A DNA stretch of 61,649 nucleotides from Ruminococcus sp. (GTDB lineage: Bacteria > Bacillota > Clostridia > Oscillospirales > Ruminococcaceae), in contig JAFXDK010000007.1 in assembly GCA_017521805.1 (NCBI GenBank), forward strand, positions 1 to 61,649. The letters are read 5' to 3'. The translations under genes were made by a program, and so were the position numbers. Below the pieces are notes generated by a model. It worked only from the letters and a program-made list of their open reading frames with translations. It was not told the DNA's origin and did no database searches. Below, piece by piece: positions 44,335 through 54,345 of this stretch. Position 1 is the first letter of the stretch. Each line of letters opens with the position of its first letter.

Positions 44335-45461
44335 TAACTCACGTAGACATCGACGGTTTCAGAAATCTGTCGAATATCTCTTTTGTTCCCGATACCCGCT
44401 ATAACATCATAGTGGGTGCAAATGCGCAGGGAAAAACAAATCTCCTTGAAGCGCTGTGGATTATGTCAGGCTGTAAAAGCTTCCGCGGCTCTAAGGAAAG
44501 GGATTATATCGCCCTTGATAAAAGCAGATTTACCTCTGAAATGAAAATCAGGGATATAGTCCGTGAGCAGAAAATCACCTTTGAAATGACAAAAGGTGCA
44601 AATATAACGAAAAATATAACAATTAACGGAGTAAAGCAGAAGGGCACGCGGAATCTTTTCGACGTTTTCAAGTGTATCGCCTTTATCCCTGATGATGTGG
44701 AGATTATAAAAGGCGCGCCTGAAAAGCGACGGAATTTCATCGATATGGCGGCATCTCAGCTGAATCCCGTTTTTGTGGCTCATATAACAAAAAATAACGC
44801 TGTGATGAATCAGCGTAATGCTCTGCTGAAATCAATTATGCAGGGCGGCTCAGATTCGTCAATTCTTGAAATATGGGATAAACAGGCGGCTCACGAGGGG
44901 GCGTTGATATCCTATATGCGCGACGGATACGTAAAAAAAATAAACGAGATTTGCGGCGAGCTCTACTACGCCATTTCGGGTGGCAGTGAAAAGCTTGAAT
45001 TGGAATACAGGTCAAATGTCTATAAGCCCGAGGATTTCAGCGAACCCTGCGGCGAGGCGGCTTTTGAAAAATACTACAGAAAGCTTCGTGAATCCGCAGA
45101 ATACGATATCCGCACGGGTATAACCCATTCGGGAGTAAACCGCGATGAGCTTATAATAAAAATCAACGGTATAAGCGCCAAGGAGTATGGCTCACAGGGG
45201 CAGATAAAGTCCGCGGCACTTGTTATAAAGCTTGCTCAGGCTGAAATTTTCATGAAGCGGAGCAAGGAAGCTCCTGTAATATTTCTTGACGACGTTATGG
45301 GAGAGCTTGACGAAAATCGTCAGCGTTTCATTTTTGATATTATCAAGGATATGCAGGTATTTATCACAACTCCAAATGAAAGCGCGCTTCTTCCAGATAT
45401 AAAGGGAAAAATCCTGCGTATCAGCGGCGGCAGGCTCACAGAGGAAAAAGCAGATGAATAA
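44328..45461 (+). CDS. recF: DNA repair protein RecF
   Basis: The 377-residue ATPase starts at GTG with GAGG upstream. It has the Walker [16 protein letters not shown], the signature segment around [19 protein letters not shown] and Walker [18 protein letters not shown]. It loads RecA at gaps and stalled forks. It overlaps the S4 gene before it and the remB start by 8 bp after it. Confidence 0.97.
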   Translation: MLITHVDIDGFRNLSNISFVPDTRYNIIVGANAQGKTNLLEALWIMSGCKSFRGSKERDYIALDKSRFTSEMKIRDIVREQKITFEMTKGANITKNITINGVKQKGTRNLFDVFKCIAFIPDDVEIIKGAPEKRRNFIDMAASQLNPVFVAHITKNNAVMNQRNALLKSIMQGGSDSSILEIWDKQAAHEGALISYMRDGYVKKINEICGELYYAISGGSEKLELEYRSNVYKPEDFSEPCGEAAFEKYYRKLRESAEYDIRTGITHSGVNRDELIIKINGISAKEYGSQGQIKSAALVIKLAQAEIFMKRSKEAPVIFLDDVMGELDENRQRFIFDIIKDMQVFITTPNESALLPDIKGKILRISGGRLTEEKADE

Positions 45462-45717
45462 AACAATTTATCTCCATATCGGCAATAATTATTCCGTAGA
45501 TGTCCGTGAAATCGTTGGCATTTTCGATATGGACAATACAACAGTAACAAGCTGTACAAAAACGCTGCTTGACAAGGCTCAGAAAGAAAAACGGCTGTTT
45601 TTAGCCACATATGAACTGCCGAAAACATATATTATCACAAAAAAGCGTGTATATATCTCACAGCTTGCGGCAAGTACGCTGAAAAAGCGCCTTGAAAGCG
45701 GCGGAGGGTTTATTTAA
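45454..45717 (+). CDS. remB: RemB-like regulator (DUF370)
   Basis: The 87-residue protein matches the extracellular matrix regulator family beside recF: YLHIGNNYSVDVREIVGIFDMDNTTVTSCTKTLL and KTYIITKKRVYISQLAASTLKKR. Such proteins bind DNA or shape expression of matrix genes in Bacillus; here the role is unknown. Its start overlaps the end of recF. Confidence 0.85.
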   Translation: MNKTIYLHIGNNYSVDVREIVGIFDMDNTTVTSCTKTLLDKAQKEKRLFLATYELPKTYIITKKRVYISQLAASTLKKRLESGGGFI

Positions 45718-45749
45718 TTCGTAATTCATAATGCGTAATTCGTAATTAA

Positions 45750-45772
45750 GTAGGGGCGGATATTATCCGCCC
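45750..45772 (+). repeat. REP element at the 5-prime edge of the RAYT remnant
   Basis: Exact copy: GTAG, then GGGCGGATATTATCCGCCC. It is read in frame as GADIIRP upstream of the transposase, directly after an in-frame TAA. Confidence 0.95.
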
Positions 45773-45929
45773 GATTACAGAATTGACAGATATAGGAAAA
45801 ATTATAGATTATTCATTACATCAGATAGAAAAAATATATAATGATGTTTATGTAATGAAATACTGTATAATGCCAGACCATATACATCTGATTATTTCAA
45901 TTAATCGCGATTATGAAATAATATCAGAC

Positions 45930-45952
45930 GGGCGGATATTATCCGCCCCTAC
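45930..45952 (-). repeat. REP element inside the RAYT coding sequence
   Basis: The inverted copy, GGGCGGATATTATCCGCCC then CTAC, is read through as GRILSAPT. It faces the copy at 45750-45772 in a converging pair that brackets the HUH-motif segment. Confidence 0.95.
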
Positions 45953-46143
45953 AATCCCTACTATTATTGGTTCATTTAAAAGATTTGTTTCAAAGAAATC
46001 AGGTTTTTCTATATGGCAGAAATCATATTATGATAGAATTATACGTAATAACGACGAATTAGTTGAGATGTGGGATTATATAGAAAACAATCCTTTGAAT
46101 TGGGTTAATAATAAATTCAACCAGAATAAATGGAGGTAAATTC

Positions 46144-48069
46144 ATGAGTCATCAGAATAATAATTACGACGAAAATGACATACAAATTCTGGAAGGACTT
46201 GAAGCTGTAAGAAAAAGACCGGGTATGTACATCGGTTCTACAGGACCAAGCGGTCTGCACCACCTTGTATATGAAATCGTCGATAACTCTATTGACGAGG
46301 CACTTGCAGGCTACTGCACCGAAATAAAAGTTGATATACTTCCAGATGATATTATTAGGGTATCTGATAACGGTCGTGGTATCCCTGTTGGTATTCACCC
46401 AAAAGAGGGTATTTCTGCGGCTACCGTTGTTTATACAATCCTCCACGCAGGCGGAAAATTCGGCGGCGGCGGATATAAGGTGTCAGGAGGACTTCATGGT
46501 GTTGGTGCGTCTGTTGTTAATGCCCTTTCGGAATGGCTTGAACTGACTGTCAAGGACGGCGAAAATGTATGGTTCCAGCGTTTTGAGCGCGGTCATTATG
46601 ATGAACAGCTCAAAGCTATCGACAAAACCTCTGAAACAGGTACAAGCGTTATGTTCAAGGCTGATGCTGAAATCTTTGAACAGACAGTATACGACTACAA
46701 TATCCTGCTGAAAAGACTTCGTGAACAGGCTTTCCTTAACGCAGGTATAAAAATAACTTTCTCAGATTTGCGTGACGAGACTGAAATAAAATCCGAAACA
46801 CTTCACTACGAGGGCGGTATCCGTCAGTTTGTGGAGCATATCCACGAGACAAGAGGTCATGTTCCTCTAAGTGATGAAGTTATATACGTTTCGGGTACGC
46901 AGGGTGATTCCTTTGCTGAAATCGCTCTCCAGTACAACGACAGCTACAATGAGGTTATACTTTCATTTGCAAATAATATCCACACAAAAGACGGCGGATA
47001 TCATGAAACAGCCTTTAAAAATTCAATTCAGAAAGTTATCAACGACTACGGCAAGAAAATGGGACTTCTCAAAGATAAGGAGAAGCTCAGCGGTGACGAT
47101 GTCCGTGAGGGAATTACAGCAATTATTTCTGTAAAGCTTACCGAGTGTGAATTTGAGGGACAGACAAAGGGACGACTGGGAAATCCCGAAGTCAAGCCAT
47201 TTATTGAAAAGCTTGTACAGGAAAAGCTGATGAATTACCTTGAAGAAAATCCTGATGTTGCAAAGGTTATTTTCGATAAGGCACTTTCAGCCCTGAAAGC
47301 TCGTGAAGCCGCAAAACGTGCAAGAGATGCAGAGCGTAAGAAAAACGCATTCGGAAATGCTTCAATGCCCGAAAAACTGGCAGATTGCTCCGAGCGTGAT
47401 GCAAGATATACTGAAATTTACATCGTAGAGGGAGATTCTGCGGGCGGTTCTGCAAAGCAGGGACGTGACAGAAAATATCAGGCAATTCTCTCTCTATGGG
47501 GAAAAATGCTCAACGTAGAAAAGGCACGTATCGATAAGATTTATGGAAATGACAAGCTTTCTCCCGTTGTAACGGCTCTTGGTACAGGTATCGGCGAGGA
47601 TTTCGACATTGAAAAACTCCGTTACGGAAAAGTTATCATCATGGCGGATGCCGACGTTGACGGTATGCACATCAGAACACTGCTTCTGACATTCTTCTTC
47701 CGTTATATGCGTCCCCTTATTTCAAACGGAAATGTATATATCGCACAGCCGCCGCTTTTCAAGGTATGGCGCGGAAAAAAGGAGAGATACGCTTTTTCTG
47801 ACGAGGAACGCGATACTTTCATAGCTGAGCTTTCCGAGGAAGGAAAATACAAGGTTGACGTTCAGCGTTATAAAGGTCTTGGTGAAATGGACCCCGAACA
47901 GCTCTGGGAGACAACTATGGACCCCGAGCGCCGTACTATAGTTAAAATCGGCATGGAGGACGCTTTAAAGGCTGACGAGACATTCTCAATTCTTATGGGC
48001 GACAAGGTTGAACCGAGAAGAAAATTCATCGAAGAAAACGCGAAATTCGTCCAGAATCTCGACATATAA
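46144..48069 (+). CDS. gyrB: DNA gyrase subunit B
   Basis: The 641-residue protein has the GHKL ATPase ([49 protein letters not shown]) and the TOPRIM domain ([36 protein letters not shown]). With GyrA it introduces negative supercoils. Its ribosome site GGAGG (46132-46136) is made of the last codons of the RAYT remnant. Confidence 0.98.
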   Translation: MSHQNNNYDENDIQILEGLEAVRKRPGMYIGSTGPSGLHHLVYEIVDNSIDEALAGYCTEIKVDILPDDIIRVSDNGRGIPVGIHPKEGISAATVVYTILHAGGKFGGGGYKVSGGLHGVGASVVNALSEWLELTVKDGENVWFQRFERGHYDEQLKAIDKTSETGTSVMFKADAEIFEQTVYDYNILLKRLREQAFLNAGIKITFSDLRDETEIKSETLHYEGGIRQFVEHIHETRGHVPLSDEVIYVSGTQGDSFAEIALQYNDSYNEVILSFANNIHTKDGGYHETAFKNSIQKVINDYGKKMGLLKDKEKLSGDDVREGITAIISVKLTECEFEGQTKGRLGNPEVKPFIEKLVQEKLMNYLEENPDVAKVIFDKALSALKAREAAKRARDAERKKNAFGNASMPEKLADCSERDARYTEIYIVEGDSAGGSAKQGRDRKYQAILSLWGKMLNVEKARIDKIYGNDKLSPVVTALGTGIGEDFDIEKLRYGKVIIMADADVDGMHIRTLLLTFFFRYMRPLISNGNVYIAQPPLFKVWRGKKERYAFSDEERDTFIAELSEEGKYKVDVQRYKGLGEMDPEQLWETTMDPERRTIVKIGMEDALKADETFSILMGDKVEPRRKFIEENAKFVQNLDI

Positions 48070-48078
48070 GGACATGAT

Positions 48079-48651
48079 ATGGAAGAAAATATAAAGCTTG
48101 TAAAGGAATTCAGCCATACACCTGAAATCCTCCGAAACGGTGTAAAAGCGTATCAGAAAAAATACGTTTATTCTGATATGTCAATAAAAATAATAATATT
48201 TCTGTTGATTTCGGCAATTTTTGTATGCGGAATCGTCATGGATTTTTTTAAGAGCGATAAACTTGAATTACTGGCATTTCTGATGTCAGCGGCTTGCTTA
48301 GCCTTTGCTATTATGGAATGGTTCAAGCCGAAAAAGCTCAGAGATAGTATAGTTCAAAGCTTTATTGACGAGGGAAATTCTCCAGTATATCGCCTTACTG
48401 TAAAGGAAAAGGAAATCGAAATTGCCATAGTTTCTGAAATAGTTCAGGAAAAAAGCAGCGAAGAAAGTGAAAATGACGAGTATTCTGATGAAATTCCCGA
48501 ACCGTCGATTATTTCTATTGACAATAATCTGTCTATAATTGAAGAAGATAAGTTGTTTATTATTGCATACGGAAAAACGGTTTATTATATAATTCCCAAA
48601 AAGGATTTTTCCCAAAAAGAATTGGAAATAATGCGCAGTATTGCAAAATAA
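48079..48651 (+). CDS. YcxB-like membrane protein
   Basis: The 190-residue protein has two hydrophobic segments near residues 35-75 (IIIFLLISAIFVCGIVMDFF and LLAFLMSAACLAFAIMEWF). A C-terminal part with YYIIPKKDFSQKELEIMRSIAK resembles YcxB-type proteins. An acidic insert (SEESENDEYSDEIPE) is unusual. It lies 9 bp after gyrB, with a REP between it and gyrA, and probably shares the gyrB transcript. Its function is unknown. Confidence 0.65.
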   Translation: MEENIKLVKEFSHTPEILRNGVKAYQKKYVYSDMSIKIIIFLLISAIFVCGIVMDFFKSDKLELLAFLMSAACLAFAIMEWFKPKKLRDSIVQSFIDEGNSPVYRLTVKEKEIEIAIVSEIVQEKSSEESENDEYSDEIPEPSIISIDNNLSIIEEDKLFIIAYGKTVYYIIPKKDFSQKELEIMRSIAK

Positions 48652-48655
48652 ATCT

Positions 48656-48678
48656 GTAGAGGCGGATATTATCCGCCC
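48656..48678 (+). repeat. REP element between the YcxB-like gene and gyrA
   Basis: GTAG-A then GGCGGATATTATCCGCC, with one base different from the common copy (A for G after the foot). Confidence 0.9.
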
Positions 48679-48726
48679 GCATTTAAAAACGTTGAAAAAA
48701 TCTGAATAATAACAAGGAGGTTCAGC

Positions 48727-51360
48727 GTGTTATATAACGATAATTCAAAAATTATACATTCCGACCTTGTGAATGAAATGGAAAATTCCATGCTGCAATA
48801 CGCAATGTCGGTTATTGTTTCAAGAGCCCTGCCTGATGTAAGGGACGGCTTAAAGCCTGTTCACAGACGTATACTCTATACGCTCCATGAAAACGGACTT
48901 ACTCCCGATAAGGCTTACCGTAAGTGCGCCGATACTGTTGGTGCTGTTCTGGGTAGATATCACCCACACGGTGACGCTTCTGTATACGACGCTCTTGTAA
49001 GACTTGCACAGGATTTCTCTCTCCGTTACCCTCTTGTTGACGGTCATGGTAACTTCGGTTCAATCGACGGCGATAAGGCTGCCGCTTACCGTTATACCGA
49101 AGCGAAGATGAAAAAGCTTACCCTTGAAATGTTACAGGACATTAACAAGGAAACTGTTGATTATATGCCCAACTACGACGACCGTCTGAAAGAGCCTGTT
49201 GTTCTGCCCTCCAGATTCCCGAATCTGCTTGTAAACGGCTCTACAGGTATCGCTGTAGGTATGGCTACAAATATTCCTCCCCATAACTTAGGCGAGGTTA
49301 TAGATGCTTTACAGCTGCTTATAGACGACCCTGACTGCACTCTTGAACAGCTTATGGAGCATATCAAGGGACCTGATTTCCCAACAGGCGGTATAGTTAT
49401 GGGTAAGGCTGGTATTCGTGCTGCTTACGGCACAGGACGAGGAAAAATAATCCTCCGCAGCCGCACTCACTTTGAGGAAATAAACGGCAGAAACTGTATC
49501 ATAGTTGACGAAATACCATATATGGTCAATAAGACTCTGATATTGAAAAATATCAGTCAGCTCTGCAAGGATAAGCGTTTGGAGGGTATATATTTCCTCC
49601 GTGACGAATCCGATAAGGACGGTATGCGTATCGTTATCGAGCTGAAAAAGGACGCTATACCAGAAATCGTGCTGAATAAGCTGTTTGCCCTGACAAAATT
49701 GCAGGATACAGTGGGCATTATTATGCTTGCCCTTGTAAACGGCGAGCCTAAGGTGCTTACACTGAAAGAGATGCTCAGCCATTATCTCGATTTTCAGGTT
49801 GATGTTATACAGCGCCGTACACGTTTTGATCTCCGCAAGGCTTTGGAGCGTGCTCATCTTTTACAGGGCTTTATTCTTGCCGCCGATTATATCGACGAGG
49901 TAGTTGCTATTCTCCGCAGCAGCAAGACTATTCCAGAGGCTAAGGAGCGCATGATTGAGCGTTTCAAAGATGTTGATATGAGCGCACTTCTTGACCGCGC
50001 ACAGTATGATATGTCAAATATTCATATTCTTGAACATCAAATGGGGCTTTCCGAAGATCAGGCAGAGGCTATTGTTCAGATGCGTCTCGGTGCTCTCACA
50101 GGTCTTGAGCGTCAGAAGATAACCGACGAATTGTACGGTCTGTTGACTAAGATAACCGATCTTGAAGATATTCTCGCTAATATAAGCCGTGTTTACGAGA
50201 TTATTATGAATGACCTCAATGAAATCCGCAGAAAATTCAACGACAAGCGCCGCACAGATATCGAATCTGTAAGCGGTGAAGTTGATATCGAGGATTTGAT
50301 TCCCGTTGAGGATTGCGTTGTAACCCTCACAAATAACGGATATATCAAGCGTATGCCAGTTGCAGAGTATAAGACACAGCGACGCGGCGGACGTGGTATA
50401 ACAGGCATGAAACAGCGCGAGGAGGACTTCGTAGAGGAAATGTTCATCTGCGGAACTCATGATAATATCCTCTTTATCACCAACAAGGGTATTATGTACA
50501 AGCTGAAATGCTATGAGATTCCCGACGGTTCAAAGGCTTCACGAGGCTTCAATCTTATAAATCTGCTGCCTCTTACCGAAAATGAAAAGGTAACGGCTAT
50601 GATTAAGACTGCCGATTTCGGTGACGACAGATTTATCACAATCGTTACGAAAAACGGAAAAATTAAGCGTACAAATCTTTCATTCTACAAGAATGTCCGC
50701 AAAAATGGACTTATTGCAATCGGTCTTGACGAGGGCGATGAAATTGCAGGCTGCCGCATGACAAATGGAAATGAGCAGATTTTCGTGGCTACACGCAACG
50801 GTATGGCTATACGAATTGAGGAAGAAAAGGGCAGAGCGTTGTCACGTTCAGCTCACGGCGTAAAGGCTATAAAGCTTCGTGAGGGCGATTACGTTGTAGG
50901 AATGGCAAGAGTGCGCGAGGGTGCTTCGCTGCTTACAGTTACCGAAAACGGCTACGGAAAACGTACTGAGATAGACAGCTACAGAATTCAGAACAGAGGC
51001 GGATACGGTCTTACCAACTACAAGGTTGATGATATCCGCGGTCATGTCTGCGGAATCAAGATAGTTGACGATACAGACGATGTAATTCTCGTTTCAAGCG
51101 ACGGTGTAATTATCCGTATTCACGCCGAAGATGTGCGAATCATGGGCAGAATTGCCAAGGGTGTGCGTGTAATGCGTGTAGGCGAGGGCGCAAAGGTCGT
51201 TGCATTTACCCGTACTGAACGTGATGATTCCGTTGAAACCGAAAAGGTTGAACAGCTCACCGAGGAGCAGATAAGAGCCGCAGAGGCTGAGGCTGCCGAG
51301 GAGGAGAAAAACGAGGTAATCATTGAGGCTGACCCTGACGATACCGAAGATGAGGAATAA
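48727..51360 (+). CDS. gyrA: DNA gyrase subunit A
   Basis: The 877-residue protein starts at GTG with AAGGAGG. The breakage-reunion domain has YHPHGDASVYDALVRL and the catalytic tyrosine in AAYRYTEAKM. The C-terminal beta-pinwheel carries the GyrA box as QRRGGRG, which marks it as gyrase rather than topoisomerase IV. The end is an acidic tail (EEEKNEVIIEADPDDTEDEE). It closes the rightward origin run. Confidence 0.98.
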   Translation: MLYNDNSKIIHSDLVNEMENSMLQYAMSVIVSRALPDVRDGLKPVHRRILYTLHENGLTPDKAYRKCADTVGAVLGRYHPHGDASVYDALVRLAQDFSLRYPLVDGHGNFGSIDGDKAAAYRYTEAKMKKLTLEMLQDINKETVDYMPNYDDRLKEPVVLPSRFPNLLVNGSTGIAVGMATNIPPHNLGEVIDALQLLIDDPDCTLEQLMEHIKGPDFPTGGIVMGKAGIRAAYGTGRGKIILRSRTHFEEINGRNCIIVDEIPYMVNKTLILKNISQLCKDKRLEGIYFLRDESDKDGMRIVIELKKDAIPEIVLNKLFALTKLQDTVGIIMLALVNGEPKVLTLKEMLSHYLDFQVDVIQRRTRFDLRKALERAHLLQGFILAADYIDEVVAILRSSKTIPEAKERMIERFKDVDMSALLDRAQYDMSNIHILEHQMGLSEDQAEAIVQMRLGALTGLERQKITDELYGLLTKITDLEDILANISRVYEIIMNDLNEIRRKFNDKRRTDIESVSGEVDIEDLIPVEDCVVTLTNNGYIKRMPVAEYKTQRRGGRGITGMKQREEDFVEEMFICGTHDNILFITNKGIMYKLKCYEIPDGSKASRGFNLINLLPLTENEKVTAMIKTADFGDDRFITIVTKNGKIKRTNLSFYKNVRKNGLIAIGLDEGDEIAGCRMTNGNEQIFVATRNGMAIRIEEEKGRALSRSAHGVKAIKLREGDYVVGMARVREGASLLTVTENGYGKRTEIDSYRIQNRGGYGLTNYKVDDIRGHVCGIKIVDDTDDVILVSSDGVIIRIHAEDVRIMGRIAKGVRVMRVGEGAKVVAFTRTERDDSVETEKVEQLTEEQIRAAEAEAAEEEKNEVIIEADPDDTEDEE

Positions 51361-51370
51361 AAAGCTGTAA

Positions 51371-52177
51371 ATGAAATTTATACTTTTGGCATTGATTTTA
51401 ATGTTCATCGCCGCTATTTATTCAATCATTGAAAGCAGGATTTTTCTTGTTACACGACGTAAAGATTTCGGCGGTAATGTGAAAATTCTACACATTTCAG
51501 ATTGCCACAAGAGAAATAATCCCGATTTCAACAAGCGGATATCAGCTGTTGCAGAGCGTGAAAAGCCTGATATAATACTGATAACAGGGGATTTTGTATC
51601 ACGTACAGAAACGGATTTCAAGCCCTCTGAGGAGCTTTTGAAAAGGCTTTGTGCCATATCTCCTGTGTATATGTGCATGGGTAATCATGAGCAGAGCTTT
51701 ATTAATGATAATCAGTGTGAATTTCTCGATGCCGTTGAGCGTACCAATGCAAAAATGCTTATAAACAGCGGTGAATACGCGGAAATCAAAGGCAGAAGAT
51801 TTTATATCTGCGGAGTTATGCAGAATTATTCTGTGTATAAAAAAGGCGACAGCTACAAAAATCTCGATGATTTCACTATATCGGAGATGAAAGAGCTTAT
51901 AGGAGAAAGTCCAAAAGAAAAAGTACTTCTCCTTGCTCATAATCCTCTATTTGCCGAGGTATATGCGGAATGGGGTGCAGATTACACATTCAGCGGACAT
52001 ATTCACGGCGGAATTGTGCGGCTTTTCGGAATAGGTATACTCTCACCCGAACGAAAATTTTTCCCTAAATATTCCAAGGGAATTTACGATATATCGGGGA
52101 AAAAGCTGCTTGTATCCGCAGGATTGGGCAAATTGAGATTATTCAATCCACCCGAAATTGTGGTGTACAGAATATAA
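51371..52177 (+). CDS. Membrane-anchored metallophosphoesterase
   Basis: The 268-residue protein has one N-terminal hydrophobic segment (FILLALILMFIAAIYSI) and the five metal-binding motifs: ISDCHKR, GDFV, GNHEQ, LLAHNP and SGHIHGG. It resembles YkuE-type enzymes of the calcineurin-like family, which hydrolyse phosphodiesters or lipid-linked phosphates; the substrate is unknown. It starts 10 bp after gyrA and ends at a terminator hairpin. Confidence 0.85.
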   Translation: MKFILLALILMFIAAIYSIIESRIFLVTRRKDFGGNVKILHISDCHKRNNPDFNKRISAVAEREKPDIILITGDFVSRTETDFKPSEELLKRLCAISPVYMCMGNHEQSFINDNQCEFLDAVERTNAKMLINSGEYAEIKGRRFYICGVMQNYSVYKKGDSYKNLDDFTISEMKELIGESPKEKVLLLAHNPLFAEVYAEWGADYTFSGHIHGGIVRLFGIGILSPERKFFPKYSKGIYDISGKKLLVSAGLGKLRLFNPPEIVVYRI

Positions 52178-52181
52178 AACA

Positions 52182-52213
52182 AAAACGGGACATGTTATTA
52201 CGTGTCCCGTTTT
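52182..52213 (+). terminator. Terminator between the phosphoesterase and the dockerin gene
   Basis: AAAACGGGACA pairs with TGTCCCGTTTT over 11 bp with a 10-nt loop. Only a short T-run follows, and the next gene's AAGGAG begins 3 bp later. Confidence 0.7.
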
Positions 52214-52226
52214 CAAGGAGAGCAAT

Positions 52227-53735
52227 ATGTTAAAAAAATTTTTCTCAGCAGTTACAGCAGTAATTACTGCGGCTGTTATTGCAGTAAATCCCATATGTCA
52301 AACAATTGCATTTGATGCTTACGAAGATCCTGTGCGGAAAACGCTCTTCCTGAAGCAGGGAAATTTTGCAGAGTTTATCTTTATGGACGAAACCGGACAG
52401 GAACTGTACAATTACGAAATTGTGATGAAAAATTCCGCAGGTGTTGAAGTAGGGCGATTTGTTGATGATTACGGAAATGAATTCACTGCGCTTAATTCAT
52501 CGGGAATCAGAAAAGCGGATAAATGGCAGATAACAGAAAAATATCTGGCTGATCTTGTTGCACCACTTGTTCCGAGATATGTTTCTCAGTCATACTATGA
52601 CGAGATAGGCGGGGAACCAGTAAAAATGTTGTATAAATTACATGATTATTCGGCAAATAACCCTATAGAAATTGATTATACTGATGAGGATGAAGATTAT
52701 TACAATCATTATCGTGTATTTTCATATCCGCAGGGTGAAACGACTGCATTCACAATTCCGGCGAATAAAATGGGAATTTTCGTAGATAAAAAGTGGGAGA
52801 ATTTCAATTCCAGAGGATACTATAAAATGGGTTCAGACGGTTCGAAGAAATATTTTGACAATAATGAAATGTTCGGAAGCCTTAAAGTATGGGCGCCCAA
52901 AAAAGATCCAAGTCAGCTGAGAATTGGAGTTTCGGAGGTCATAAATTCTTATAATCTGATATATCCGCCAAAATTGCAAAGCAAAAAAACAGAGTATATC
53001 AAATGCAAGATGAATGTTTCGGAGTTGTTTTGCCTTGATGATCAGCTGCAGATAATGGTTGGCGATGATGGAAAATTTCTTTACGATGATATAACGTTTA
53101 ATCTCAGAAAAAGAACATCTGATAAATTTGCGATGATTGTTATAACGAGTGGTGCCTGTACGACGGTATCAATGCCCGGTTCAGCCGGAAATGTCGAGTT
53201 CTATGTGGAAAAAGGTTCACGACAAATGTCGGCGGAAATCTATGTTTGCTACACCAATGGCGAAGGAGTAACAAAAGTCGGAGGATTCCGCAACAAATGT
53301 TATTACGGAAAGGTGCACGAATTCAGAATCGAAACTCCGCAGACACACGACGAAGGCGGTATTCTGGTTGATAATCTACCGGCAGGAAAGTACACTCTTG
53401 AGTTGAAATCATATATGGGCAACAAGCTTTTTTCTCAGATTCGCACTGTAGATATCGTCAATAGTAATTATCAGCAGCTGATTGCTGAAGATTTCGACAC
53501 AAATTTTACACTTAAAAACGGCGATACCGACGGAAATAATGTTATTGACGCTTCCGACGCAAGCAATATTCTTGCGGAATACGCGGCATTATCCACGGGA
53601 AAATCAACAACATTAATGCTGAATCAGCAAGCCGCCGCAGATGTAAACTACGACGGAGTTATTGATTCCTCCGATGCCAGCAAGGTTCTGGAGCACTACG
53701 CAAGCATTTCAACAGGCGGAAGTGGAACTATTTAA
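52227..53735 (+). CDS. Secreted dockerin-containing protein of unknown function
   Basis: The start at 52227 has AAGGAG upstream. The 502-residue protein has a signal peptide (KKFFSAVTAVITAAVIAVNPICQ), and the region up to about residue 430 matches no family I know. A C-terminal type I dockerin contains two calcium-binding repeats, GDTDGNNVIDASDASNIL (from about 432) and ADVNYDGVIDSSDASKVL. The dockerin should attach it to a cohesin of a cellulosome or similar complex. The beta-rich middle could be an adhesin or glycan-binding domain. No promoter is obvious between the hairpin and the start. Confidence 0.85.
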   Translation: MLKKFFSAVTAVITAAVIAVNPICQTIAFDAYEDPVRKTLFLKQGNFAEFIFMDETGQELYNYEIVMKNSAGVEVGRFVDDYGNEFTALNSSGIRKADKWQITEKYLADLVAPLVPRYVSQSYYDEIGGEPVKMLYKLHDYSANNPIEIDYTDEDEDYYNHYRVFSYPQGETTAFTIPANKMGIFVDKKWENFNSRGYYKMGSDGSKKYFDNNEMFGSLKVWAPKKDPSQLRIGVSEVINSYNLIYPPKLQSKKTEYIKCKMNVSELFCLDDQLQIMVGDDGKFLYDDITFNLRKRTSDKFAMIVITSGACTTVSMPGSAGNVEFYVEKGSRQMSAEIYVCYTNGEGVTKVGGFRNKCYYGKVHEFRIETPQTHDEGGILVDNLPAGKYTLELKSYMGNKLFSQIRTVDIVNSNYQQLIAEDFDTNFTLKNGDTDGNNVIDASDASNILAEYAALSTGKSTTLMLNQQAAADVNYDGVIDSSDASKVLEHYASISTGGSGTI

Positions 53736-54345
53736 TAAATTCCCAGATACCGAAAATTATCAGTGCCGCACCGCCAATCCACGATAAATCACAGTTCAGA
53801 CTGGATATTTTCCGTCCTGCAAGACTGCCAAACAGTATAGCAACAGCTCCCGCAATAAAGGCGCAAATTGCCGATATTGCGGGGTTTATTTCATATCCCG
53901 CACCAAGTCCAATTGAAATTGAATCAAGAGATGCCGCAATTGCCAGTGCTGCCGCTTCTTTTGGAGAAAGAATTTTTGAACTGTCAAAGTCAGCAGCAGT
54001 ATCGTCAAGATATAGTTTTACCACAATTCCGCTGTTTCCTGTGGGCAGAGAAAGCTCACCGCGCTCAGATAGGCGGCGTACAAGATTGCGTATCAGGCTT
54101 TTAAAAATGGTAGTAATTCCCATTGCTGTGAGAATTACAAAGCCGCATATTCCGCATAATTTTTCGGGAATAATATTACCCATAAGACGTGAAAGAACAA
54201 GAGAGATTCCAAGAAAAAACGCTCCGATTGCATTAATTACAACAGCGGACGAAACAGGAATTTTTATTCCGCAGGAGCGATATGCGGCAGCCACAAGGAA
54301 TATGTCAATACTTATGATAACGGATAGTATAATTTCACGGAGCAC
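53728..54345 (-). CDS. MntP/YtaF-type membrane protein
   Basis: I place the start at GTG 54345 because GAGGTG lies just upstream; the frame runs further up through the DnaA-box region without a ribosome site. The 205-residue protein has about six hydrophobic segments in two homologous halves, each with an Asp near the start of a helix (ISIDIFLVAAAYRSCG and ASLDSISIGLGAGYEINPA). MntP exports manganese; YtaF is a sporulation-related relative of this length and the better guess. Its stop overlaps the dockerin gene by 8 bp from the opposite strand. Confidence 0.8.
   Translation of the reverse strand: MLREIILSVIISIDIFLVAAAYRSCGIKIPVSSAVVINAIGAFFLGISLVLSRLMGNIIPEKLCGICGFVILTAMGITTIFKSLIRNLVRRLSERGELSLPTGNSGIVVKLYLDDTAADFDSSKILSPKEAAALAIAASLDSISIGLGAGYEINPAISAICAFIAGAVAILFGSLAGRKISSLNCDLSWIGGAALIIFGIWEFIK

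Larger units (their letters stand above)
45750..46139 (+). pseudogene. Truncated REP-associated tyrosine transposase (RAYT, IS200-like)
   Basis: From the TTG at 45783 this reads 118 residues with the HUH motif MPDHIHLII (His33, His35) and the Tyr-containing SYYDRIIRN (Tyr82 or Tyr83), both typical of RAYT/Y1 enzymes, plus the C-terminal [11 protein letters not shown]. The N-terminal part that such proteins usually have before the LTDIGK segment is missing: upstream in frame lie only the REP codons and a stop. The gene therefore looks truncated at the REP. RAYTs nick and move REP hairpins with a GTAG foot. The last codons (AAA TGG AGG TAA) form the ribosome site of gyrB. Whether the product is made or active is unknown. 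Confidence 0.8.
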
